Positions 46,591 through 54,326 of a stretch of DNA of 60,284 nucleotides are shown in pieces. The position numbers were made by a program, and so were the translations under genes. The stretch covers positions 1 to 60,284 of the forward strand of contig CAMDPZ010000005.1 of the NCBI GenBank assembly GCA_945905765.1, written 5' to 3'. Each line of letters begins with the position of its first letter. The first letter of the stretch is position 1. The DNA comes from Nitrospira lenta (GTDB lineage: Bacteria; Nitrospirota; Nitrospiria; Nitrospirales; Nitrospiraceae). The notes beneath the pieces are model-generated. The model had not been told where the DNA came from and did no database searches. It saw only the letters and a program-made list of their open reading frames with translations.

Positions 46591-48369
46591 ATGCGCACGT
46601 TTCGTATCGCCATGGTGCAGATGAATCCGACGGTCGGAGATCTGGACGGCAACGTCCGCCGGATCACGGCCTGGCTGCGCGAAGCGAAGAAGGCGAAGGT
46701 CGATTTAGTCGCATTTCCTGAGCTGGCGATCACCGGCTACCCGCCAGAAGACCTCTTGTTGAAGCCTCGTTTTATCGCGGACAATCGCCGCGCGCTTCAG
46801 GAAATCGTCCGGCATTGCCGGGGCCTGGCCGCGGTGGTGGGCTACGTCAGTCAGAACGATGGTATCGATCCAAAACCGGCCCGTTCGTCGGTCGTGCCGG
46901 CCGGGTCGCACGAACTCTACAATGCGGCGGCGTTCATCGCCGATCAGAAACTTATCACGACCTATTGTAAGTGGTACCTGCCGAACTACGGCGTGTTCGA
47001 CGAGAGCCGTTATTTTCATCCGGGTCGGCGGTTGCCACTTATCCGCCTGCGCGGCACGGTGATCGGGGTCAATATTTGCGAGGACGTCTGGGTGCCGGAA
47101 GGTCCGACCCGGTTCCAGGCAGCGGCTGGCGCCGAAGTGATCGTCAATATCAATGCCTCGCCCTTTCATCTGGGCAAGAGCCGGGTACGGGAGCAGATGT
47201 TGGCGACTCGCGCGAGGGAAAACGGGGTGGTGCTCACCTACACCAACCTGGTCGGCGGGCAGGACGAGCTGGTCTTCGACGGGAACAGCGTGATCCTCGA
47301 TCACCAGGGCGAGGTCATCGCGCGAGGGAAAGCCTTCGAAGAGGATCTCATCGTGGCAGACCTCAATATGGAGGCGGTCGCGCGCGCGAGGCGTACGCAG
47401 GGCCAGAAGAAGCTCCTGCCGAGACGGATTGCCGCGGTGGTAGAGATATGCGTGGCGTCGCTTCCGGCTGTCCCGAAAGTTCGCGCGCGGGCGGTTCCCG
47501 ATCTGGTGGCGGCCCTGGACCCACTGGAAGAAGTGTATCGGGCCCTCACGCTGGGCGTGCGCGACTATGTGAGGAAGAACGGATTTACACGGGTCATGAT
47601 CGGGTTGAGCGGCGGGGTGGACTCGGCCTTGACCGCCGTGCTGGCCGTCGATGCGTTGGGCGCCGAGAACGTCTTGGGCCTGTTCATGCCGTCGCCCTAC
47701 ACGTCGCAAGACAGTTACGAGGATGTGGCTGAATTGGGGGCGCGGCTTGCGATTTCCGTTCGCACGATTCCCATCACGACGTTGTTCGATACCTATCGGC
47801 AATCGCTCGCCGAGACGTTCGAGGGCCGCGCGCCTGATACGACGGAGGAGAATCTCCAGGCCCGCATTCGGGGCAACCTGCTGATGGCCTTCTCCAATAA
47901 GTTCGGCCATCTGGTGCTCACCACGGGCAATAAGAGCGAGATGAGCGTGGGCTATGCCACGTTGTACGGAGATATGGCCGGCGGATTTGCCGCGATCAAA
48001 GATGTGCCGAAGACGATGGTCTATGATCTGGCGAAACTGCGCAATCGCCGTGGCGCAACCCCGATGATTCCCAAACGGACGCTCGATCGGCCGCCGACCG
48101 CCGAGCTGAGGCCCAATCAAAAGGATGAAGACTCACTGCCTCCCTATGAGATCTTAGATCCCATTCTCCAGGCTTATGTGGAAGAAGACCGGTCGCTTGA
48201 AGAGATCGTTGAAGCGGGGTATGACCGGGCGACGGTGGCCCGTGTGATTGCGCTGGTGGATGGCAGCGAGTACAAGCGCCGGCAGGCGCCGATCGGGATC
48301 AAGATCACGCATCGGGCTCTGGGCAAGGATCGGCGGATGCCGATCACCAATGGCTACCGGAATTCGTAG
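46591..48369 (+). CDS. nadE: Glutamine-dependent NAD+ synthetase
   Basis: The 592-residue two-domain enzyme amidates nicotinic acid adenine dinucleotide with nitrogen from glutamine. The N-terminal nitrilase-type domain shows Glu in FPELAITGYPPED, Lys in YCKWYLPNYGVFDE and Cys in GVNICEDVW. The C-terminal synthetase has the P-loop IGLSGGVDSALT and TTGNKSEMSVGYAT. ATG 46591 follows AAGGGGG and lies 7 bases after the ANTAR gene; the longer frame to 46516 overlaps it. The 3' end overlaps the convergent lipoprotein gene by 16 bases. Confidence 0.97.
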   Translation: MRTFRIAMVQMNPTVGDLDGNVRRITAWLREAKKAKVDLVAFPELAITGYPPEDLLLKPRFIADNRRALQEIVRHCRGLAAVVGYVSQNDGIDPKPARSSVVPAGSHELYNAAAFIADQKLITTYCKWYLPNYGVFDESRYFHPGRRLPLIRLRGTVIGVNICEDVWVPEGPTRFQAAAGAEVIVNINASPFHLGKSRVREQMLATRARENGVVLTYTNLVGGQDELVFDGNSVILDHQGEVIARGKAFEEDLIVADLNMEAVARARRTQGQKKLLPRRIAAVVEICVASLPAVPKVRARAVPDLVAALDPLEEVYRALTLGVRDYVRKNGFTRVMIGLSGGVDSALTAVLAVDALGAENVLGLFMPSPYTSQDSYEDVAELGARLAISVRTIPITTLFDTYRQSLAETFEGRAPDTTEENLQARIRGNLLMAFSNKFGHLVLTTGNKSEMSVGYATLYGDMAGGFAAIKDVPKTMVYDLAKLRNRRGATPMIPKRTLDRPPTAELRPNQKDEDSLPPYEILDPILQAYVEEDRSLEEIVEAGYDRATVARVIALVDGSEYKRRQAPIGIKITHRALGKDRRMPITNGYRNS

Positions 48370-49343
48370 GGGGCTGCCTGCTGAGGTCTTAACGGTGAGG
48401 TTTTTCGCTTCTGGTTGTCGAGCTGTTTCCGAATTGATTGCAGTTCCTTCCTGATAGTTTCCAGCTCCAAGTCTTTCTTCACGACGAGATCTTTCAACGT
48501 GCGAATTTCCGCTTCACGCTGAGCCAGGGGGGCTGCAGTGCGGGATGGATTGTCTGGTGGCGTGACTCCCGCGAGAGGCTCGCGAGTCTGTGCGGCCCGT
48601 TCCCCCTGAGGCGCAGGTTGCTCGGTGGTGGTGGTTGCTGCTGCTGCTGCTGGCGCGGTCTGTTGCAGTAGCTGATAGTCGATGACGAGAAACCGATCGG
48701 TCGAGCTTCCGTCTGTCGGCCGGTTGAACGTATCGGACCGTTGGGCAAGGCTTGGAGTGAATGACAGGGTGCGATTTGAGAGGTTTGACGGGTCTGGCAG
48801 GCGACGATGGGCAAGCCCGTCCGTGTTCGCTTGGGTCGGCGCATATCGATATTGAGAGAGCGTTACATAGAGCGAGAGGCCATAAGCGTAGAGAGAGCCT
48901 GCCGTGGTTTCAATGACTGTATGTTCCAAGCGGCCACTGTTTTGGCGGGGGCTCGTGACCTGGAATGATACGGCCTCTCCCGGTGAGGCCGCCGTGAGGG
49001 TTTTGACAATCCTGGGAGTGAGGAACTGAACCTCTTCTGCCGAAAAGACCGGGACGGAAGAGTATCCTGCCAGCAACTCTTGGAGTGTCCGTTGCCGTTC
49101 CTGGACCTGCATACCGTTCAAGACTCGGGCGATGAGGGCCGGTTCCAGATTGATCGGGTGACTGGCCTGAACCGATGGATCTGGCATTTGGTGCAGCGCC
49201 ACCGTTCCGCGCGGATCTTCAAAGAGGACCCTGTCGCGCTGGTCGGTGATTGTACAGGCGGCGCAGAGAAGACAAAGGAGAACGAGGAAAAATGAAGGCT
49301 TGTGGGGCGGCTTTGCTGGAGAGGATGGTGCTGGACGGAGCAT
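48354..49343 (-). CDS. Putative lipoprotein with C-terminal coiled coil, unknown function
   Basis: The 329-residue product has a signal segment ending in the lipobox-like LCAAC (Cys30). A globular region covers about residues 35-215, then comes an Ala/Thr/Pro-rich linker, and residues 270-315 form a charged coiled coil (LETIRKELQSIRKQLDNQK). I do not recognise the family. It converges on nadE with a 16-base 3' overlap and is divergent from the porin leader. Confidence 0.65.
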   Translation of the reverse strand: MLRPAPSSPAKPPHKPSFFLVLLCLLCAACTITDQRDRVLFEDPRGTVALHQMPDPSVQASHPINLEPALIARVLNGMQVQERQRTLQELLAGYSSVPVFSAEEVQFLTPRIVKTLTAASPGEAVSFQVTSPRQNSGRLEHTVIETTAGSLYAYGLSLYVTLSQYRYAPTQANTDGLAHRRLPDPSNLSNRTLSFTPSLAQRSDTFNRPTDGSSTDRFLVIDYQLLQQTAPAAAAATTTTEQPAPQGERAAQTREPLAGVTPPDNPSRTAAPLAQREAEIRTLKDLVVKKDLELETIRKELQSIRKQLDNQKRKTSPLRPQQAAPYEFR

Positions 49344-49409
49344 GGTAGGCGTGAATCTAGCACAGACGATAGGTCATCGCCAGGCCAGAGTGCGGGAACG
49401 GCAAAGGCG

Positions 49410-49439
49410 TTGACAGGTTTTCCCGCCACATGGTACAAG
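49410..49439 (+). promoter_or_regulatory. Sigma-70-like promoter for leader A and the nitrogen operon
   Basis: TTGACA (49410-49415) and TACAAG (49434-49439) are 18 bases apart. The predicted start, near 49446, is about 10 bases before the first hexaloop hairpin, so the transcript would begin almost directly with the regulatory RNA. A similar CATGGTACA core occurs ahead of leader B. Confidence 0.5.
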
Positions 49440-49454
49440 GTGGCCCATCGGACA

Positions 49455-49546
49455 GGGGAACAACGGCGTTTCCCACCGGCTTTTTTATAGTACGGCATGG
49501 ACAATGGCGTCCTCCAGCCCCAACGGGCTAGAGGGCGTTTTTTTTT
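49455..49546 (+). promoter_or_regulatory. ANTAR-type antiterminator leader A, upstream of porin-amtB-amtB-glnK-glnD-glnA
   Basis: Hairpin P1: GGGGAAC (49455-49461), loop AACGGC, GTTTCCC (49468-49474), with one G-T wobble. Hairpin P2: GGAC (49499-49502), loop AATGGC, GTCC (49509-49512). Both six-base loops have A at 1 and G at 4, the recognition feature of ANTAR targets. The 3' half of P2 is also the 5' arm of a terminator at 49508-49546, so the two folds exclude each other. Binding by an ANTAR protein should allow read-through. The likely binder is encoded at 45318-46583. This is read from sequence only. Confidence 0.8.
49508..49546 (+). terminator. Intrinsic terminator of leader A
   Basis: CGTCCTCCAGCCC (49508-49520) pairs with GGGCTAGAGGGCG (49525-49537) around CAAC, with one mismatch and one wobble. 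Nine T residues follow (49538-49546), giving an excellent rho-independent terminator. It shares bases 49508-49512 with hairpin P2. Confidence 0.88.
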
Positions 49547-49734
49547 GGCTACATTCGAGCAGGCTATATCGCGTGGGCAAGTTGAGAAGCGAAATGGGTC
49601 AGTCGGCTGGCGGGAATCGATTCAGCTATGAGGAGTGAGGTTGCGCACAAGGGCGTGCGTGGCGACGACGTCGTCGAGGTGAGAGCGCAAGGGGCATGAG
49701 CAGTGGAATCACTAATCGAACGAGGGAGAACGGC

Positions 49735-51042
49735 ATGATGTCAGCACGCAATCTCATCGGAATAGGGATCGGAATGTTGTTGTCGCTGGGTGGCGGCAAT
49801 GCCGTGTTCGCACAAGGACCAGCGGCAGCGCCGGCTCCGGCGCCGAGCCTACAGGAAAGGCTGGATTCTTTAGAGAGGAAAGTGGATGCGCCGTCCATCT
49901 GGAAGACCCTGGGGTTCAAGGCGTCCGGGTTTTTGGACGTGGCCTATACTCACAATTTCAATAATCCCAATACCAACCTCAATCAACTGCATATCTTCGA
50001 CACCGATGCGAACTCCTTTTCGACCCACATGGTGCAACTCATGCTTGAACGTCCCGCTGATGGCGGCGGGAGCGGCACGGACCGGCTTGGGTTCCGTACC
50101 AGGCTGAACTTCGGATTGGATGCCAGGGTGACGAGGGCGCGCACGAATTTCGCGCCTGGCACCAGCAACAACGAGCTCGATTTTCAGGAGGTCTACGGCG
50201 AATACATCGCTCCGATCGGCAACGGTTTGAAGATCCAAGCAGGAAAGATCAATACGTTGATCGGCTATGAGGTGATCAACAGTTTCGAGAACCCGAATTT
50301 TTCCCGCAGCTTCATGTTCGGCTTGGGCCAGGCCTTTACGACCACCGGTGTCCGGCTTAGCTATACGTTCAATCCGGTCGTGAGCGCGTCCATCGGCGTG
50401 ATCAACGGCTGGGACAACGTGACGGATAACAACAAGAGTAAATCCTTCGAGTGGCTCCTGGCCCTGACGCCGCATGAAAAGTTTGGCATGAGTTTCTACG
50501 GGTCCTACGGCGCGGAACAATCGAACAGCCAAGGGACGGCACCTGCCTCCACCGGCGCCGATCCGACTGCCAAGCGGACGGTGGTGGGGACGATCATGAC
50601 CGTCAAGGCCACCGACCGGGACACCATCGTGCTGGAGCCCTACTATGGGAATGAAGAGAACGCGAGCACGGTCAAGCGGTCACGAAATGCTCGATGGAAT
50701 GGGCTGGCCGGCTATCTGACTCATGATTTCAGCGATCAATGGAGCGCCAGATTCCGCGGGGAAATTTTTGAGGATGCGGGAGGGGCGCGTACGTGCGGTG
50801 GAACCTTCGGGTTTGCCGGAGGCACCAATACCTGTGCGGGGGCGACCTCGACGGTCGCGGCCACACCGGTCGCTCAAACGCTATGGGAAAATACCTTTAC
50901 GCTTCAATATAAGCCCTTTCCCTCGCTGATCACGCGGACGGAGTTTCGCTACGACAAGTCCGATAAGAACGTCTTTCTTTACGGCAATCGCCCGGTGAAC
51001 AATCAAGAAACCCTGTCATTCCAAATCGTTTACCTCTTCTAA
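49735..51042 (+). CDS. Outer-membrane beta-barrel porin (OmpL/BBP2-like)
   Basis: The product of about 435 residues has a signal peptide (cleavage near VFA-QGP), an Ala/Pro linker, a short coiled coil (SLQERLDSLERKV) and then alternating beta strands ending in an aromatic C-terminus (FQIVYLF), as in outer-membrane barrels. The pattern KASGFLDVAYTHNFN fits the beta-barrel porin-2 family. Its position ahead of two ammonium transporters suggests uptake of a small nitrogen solute. ATG 49735 follows GAGGGAG; an ATG at 49696 is in frame but weakly supported. Confidence 0.78.
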   Translation: MMSARNLIGIGIGMLLSLGGGNAVFAQGPAAAPAPAPSLQERLDSLERKVDAPSIWKTLGFKASGFLDVAYTHNFNNPNTNLNQLHIFDTDANSFSTHMVQLMLERPADGGGSGTDRLGFRTRLNFGLDARVTRARTNFAPGTSNNELDFQEVYGEYIAPIGNGLKIQAGKINTLIGYEVINSFENPNFSRSFMFGLGQAFTTTGVRLSYTFNPVVSASIGVINGWDNVTDNNKSKSFEWLLALTPHEKFGMSFYGSYGAEQSNSQGTAPASTGADPTAKRTVVGTIMTVKATDRDTIVLEPYYGNEENASTVKRSRNARWNGLAGYLTHDFSDQWSARFRGEIFEDAGGARTCGGTFGFAGGTNTCAGATSTVAATPVAQTLWENTFTLQYKPFPSLITRTEFRYDKSDKNVFLYGNRPVNNQETLSFQIVYLF

Positions 51043-51065
51043 GCAGGGGAGGAAAGGAGCTCATC

Positions 51066-52454
51066 ATGAACCGATTAACACGTATCATGACTGCGATGCT
51101 TCCCGTCCTGGCCTGCGCTATCCTGATTGGGGTGACGGGTCTCTATGCGCAAGAGGCGGGAGCTCCAGCTTCAGCGGTAACGGCGCCTCTTGTCCAGGAG
51201 GCGGCTCCGGCTGCTGTCCCAGTTCAGCCGAAGATCGATACGGGCGATACGACCTGGCTATTGGTCTCGACGGCCATGGTGTTGGCGATGACGGCGCCGG
51301 GGTTGGCCCTGTTCTATGCCGGCATGGTTCGCTCGAAGAATTCTTTGAGCACAATCATGCAGAGCTTCATCATCCTCTGTCTGATCAGTCTCCAATGGGT
51401 TCTCTGGGGCTATAGTCTGGCCTTTGGGCCGGACAAGGGCCATTTGATTGGCGGGTTCGAATGGTTCGGGCTGAACGGCGTCGGGTTAGAGCCCAATGTC
51501 GATTATGCCGCGACCGTGCCTCATCAAGCCTTCATGATCTTTCAAATGATGTTCGCGGTGATCACGCCGGCCCTCATGACCGGCGCCTTCGCCGAGCGGA
51601 TGAAGTTCGGCAGTTTTCTGGTCTTCACCTTGCTCTGGGCGACGTTTATCTACGATCCGCTGGCCCATTGGATCTGGGCGGTCGGGGGCTGGGTCAGAAA
51701 TCTTGGGGCGCTGGACTTCGCCGGAGGGACGGTCGTCCATATCAGTTCCGGCGCTGCGGCCTTGGCCTGCGCCATCGTGTTGAAGCGGCGATTGGGCTAT
51801 GGCAAGGAACATATGGCCCCGCACAATTTGCCCATGACTGTGCTGGGCGCGTCCTTGCTTTGGTTCGGTTGGTTCGGGTTCAACGCGGGCAGCGCGGTGG
51901 CTTCCGGGGCTTTGGCGACCAGCGCGTTTGTCGTGACCAATACGGCGGCAGCCGCTGCGGCCTTGGCCTGGATGGTCGTGGAGTGGCTCTATCGAGGCAA
52001 ACCAACCGTCCTGGGCGCAGCCAGCGGTGCTGTGGCTGGATTGGTGGCCATCACGCCGGCTTCTGGCTTCGTCGGCCCGATGGCCTCGATCGCGATCGGG
52101 TTGGGGGCGGGAGTCCTCTGCTATGGAGCGGTGTTGTGGAAGTCCCGGCTGGGCTACGATGACGCCCTCGATGTCGTGGGGATTCACGGAGTCGGAGGCA
52201 TCTGGGGCGCGCTGGCGACCGGACTGTTTGCCTCGAAGGCGATCAATGCAGCAGGCGCTGACGGGCTGTTCTACGGGAATCCGGCACAGCTGGGCATTCA
52301 AGCGATGGCGGTGCTGATCTCGGTGGTGTTTTCGTTCGTGGGGACCTTCGTGATTCTGAAACTGGTGGATGGACTGATGGGGCTACGTGTGAGTGAGGAG
52401 GAGGAGCGAATGGGCTTGGACCTCAGTCAACATGAGGAACGGTCCTATTCGTAA
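51066..52454 (+). CDS. amtB: Ammonium transporter (Amt/MEP/Rh family), first copy
   Basis: The 462-residue protein has a signal-type N-terminus, a short periplasmic segment and eleven membrane helices. The twin pore histidines are present at about residue 225 (GGTVVHISSG) and 374 (DVVGIHGVGG). The TGAFAERMKF stretch is also typical. It conducts ammonium or ammonia inward. A second copy follows 6 to 30 bases later, and glnK, its likely regulator, is third. Confidence 0.96.
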   Translation: MNRLTRIMTAMLPVLACAILIGVTGLYAQEAGAPASAVTAPLVQEAAPAAVPVQPKIDTGDTTWLLVSTAMVLAMTAPGLALFYAGMVRSKNSLSTIMQSFIILCLISLQWVLWGYSLAFGPDKGHLIGGFEWFGLNGVGLEPNVDYAATVPHQAFMIFQMMFAVITPALMTGAFAERMKFGSFLVFTLLWATFIYDPLAHWIWAVGGWVRNLGALDFAGGTVVHISSGAAALACAIVLKRRLGYGKEHMAPHNLPMTVLGASLLWFGWFGFNAGSAVASGALATSAFVVTNTAAAAAALAWMVVEWLYRGKPTVLGAASGAVAGLVAITPASGFVGPMASIAIGLGAGVLCYGAVLWKSRLGYDDALDVVGIHGVGGIWGALATGLFASKAINAAGADGLFYGNPAQLGIQAMAVLISVVFSFVGTFVILKLVDGLMGLRVSEEEERMGLDLSQHEERSYS

Positions 52455-52481
52455 GCAGGGGTGATCGAGGAGAAGGAGGGG

Positions 52482-53888
52482 ATGGTGATTGACCAGGAAC
52501 GAGACGGTAGTCGCAAGCGAACGTACCAACGGACGTTCCTGTCCGTAGGCCTGAGCATCGCGGCCTTGCTGGTGGGAGTCATGGCGGCCTTTATTGGGCC
52601 AGTCTCGGCTCAGGACTCAGCGGTCGCACCGGTTGAAGCGGTCGCAGCTGCCGCAGCCCCTGTGCTCAAGATCGATACGGGGGATACGGCGTGGGTTCTC
52701 ATGTCCACAGCGATGGTCTTGCTGATGACGATGCCAGGCCTGGCCCTCTTCTACGGGGGTCTTGTTCGAAGCAAGAACATCCTGGGGACGATCATGCAGA
52801 GTCTCGTCATTCTGTGTCTGGTCAGTCTGCTCTGGATTCTTGTCGGGTACAGTCTGGCGTTCGGCCCCGATAAGGGAGGCGTTATCGGAGGCCTTGAGTG
52901 GGCAGGGCTTAGCGGGGTGGGCAGCGAGCCTCATCCTGTCTATGGCCCGACGATTCCCCATCAAGTATTCATGTTGTTTCAGTTGATGTTTGCCGCGATC
53001 ACGCCGGCGTTGATCACCGGGGCATTTGCAGAGCGGATGAAGTTTTCCGCGTTGCTGCTGTTTGCGGCCTTGTGGTCCCTGTTGATTTATTCTCCGGTGG
53101 CCCATTGGATTTGGGGCGGTGGATGGTTGGGGAAGATGGGGGCATTGGATTTTGCCGGAGGCGCGGTGGTGCATATCAGTTCCGGAGCGAGCGCCCTGGT
53201 CTGTGCCATCGTGATGGGGAAGCGCAAGGGCCATGGAGCCGATTATATGGCTCCTCATAACCTGCCCTTCACGTTATTGGGAACCGGCCTCCTCTGGTTT
53301 GGCTGGTTCGGGTTCAACGCGGGCAGCGCCTTGGGGGCGAATGGGCTGGCCGGGAGCACCTTCCTGGCGACTCATGCGGCGGCGGTCACTGGCGCCCTGG
53401 TCTGGATGGGGGTGGAGTGGGCCCATCGCGGAAGGCCCACCGTACTCGGTCTGGCCAGCGGTGCGGTCGCTGGTCTGGCGACCGTGACTCCGGCTTCCGG
53501 GTATATCGGACCGTTTCCAGCCATCATAATTGGCGTTTTTGCAGGGTTTCTGTGCTATTTCGCCGTTGTTTGGAAGGGGAGGATGGGCTATGATGACTCG
53601 CTCGACGTCGTGGGGATCCACGGTGTGGGCGGAGTCTTTGGCATCCTCGCGACAGGGCTCTTTGCCTCCAAGGCGATCAATGCCGCCGGGGCTGACGGGC
53701 TCTTTTTCGGCAATGCCGGACAGTTGGGCATTCAGGCCGTCATGGTCGGCGCGGTGGCGCTGTTTTCCGTGATCGGCACCTGGATCATTTTGAAAGTGGT
53801 GAATGCGGTGGTGGGGCTGCGGGTCTCTCCGGAAGACGAATCGACCGGGCTGGACCTCAGCCAGCATAATGAGCGGGCCTATTCATAA
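52482..53888 (+). CDS. amtB: Ammonium transporter (Amt/MEP/Rh family), second copy
   Basis: This protein of about 468 residues is a clear paralogue of the preceding one, probably from a tandem duplication. Twin histidines lie at about residues 231 (GGAVVHISSG) and 380 (DVVGIHGVGG). An N-terminal signal-type helix precedes the barrel. AAGGAGG just upstream suggests ATG 52482 or GTG 52485 as start; a GTG at 52461 is also in frame. The two copies may differ in affinity or in GlnK control. Confidence 0.95.
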   Translation: MVIDQERDGSRKRTYQRTFLSVGLSIAALLVGVMAAFIGPVSAQDSAVAPVEAVAAAAAPVLKIDTGDTAWVLMSTAMVLLMTMPGLALFYGGLVRSKNILGTIMQSLVILCLVSLLWILVGYSLAFGPDKGGVIGGLEWAGLSGVGSEPHPVYGPTIPHQVFMLFQLMFAAITPALITGAFAERMKFSALLLFAALWSLLIYSPVAHWIWGGGWLGKMGALDFAGGAVVHISSGASALVCAIVMGKRKGHGADYMAPHNLPFTLLGTGLLWFGWFGFNAGSALGANGLAGSTFLATHAAAVTGALVWMGVEWAHRGRPTVLGLASGAVAGLATVTPASGYIGPFPAIIIGVFAGFLCYFAVVWKGRMGYDDSLDVVGIHGVGGVFGILATGLFASKAINAAGADGLFFGNAGQLGIQAVMVGAVALFSVIGTWIILKVVNAVVGLRVSPEDESTGLDLSQHNERAYS

Positions 53889-53973
53889 ACGGACCATGAC
53901 ACTATCGACCACGCAATCATGCCGGCGATCTCCGCGACGAGGGAAGGCCAGCGTCCTCGGGTCAGCCAGGTAA

Positions 53974-54324
<351 letters not shown>

Positions 54325-54326
54325 CC

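Noticed and set aside
46705-48120. A 471-codon open frame antisense to nadE
   Set aside because: It is a shadow of nadE with no domain, start signal or neighbour support.
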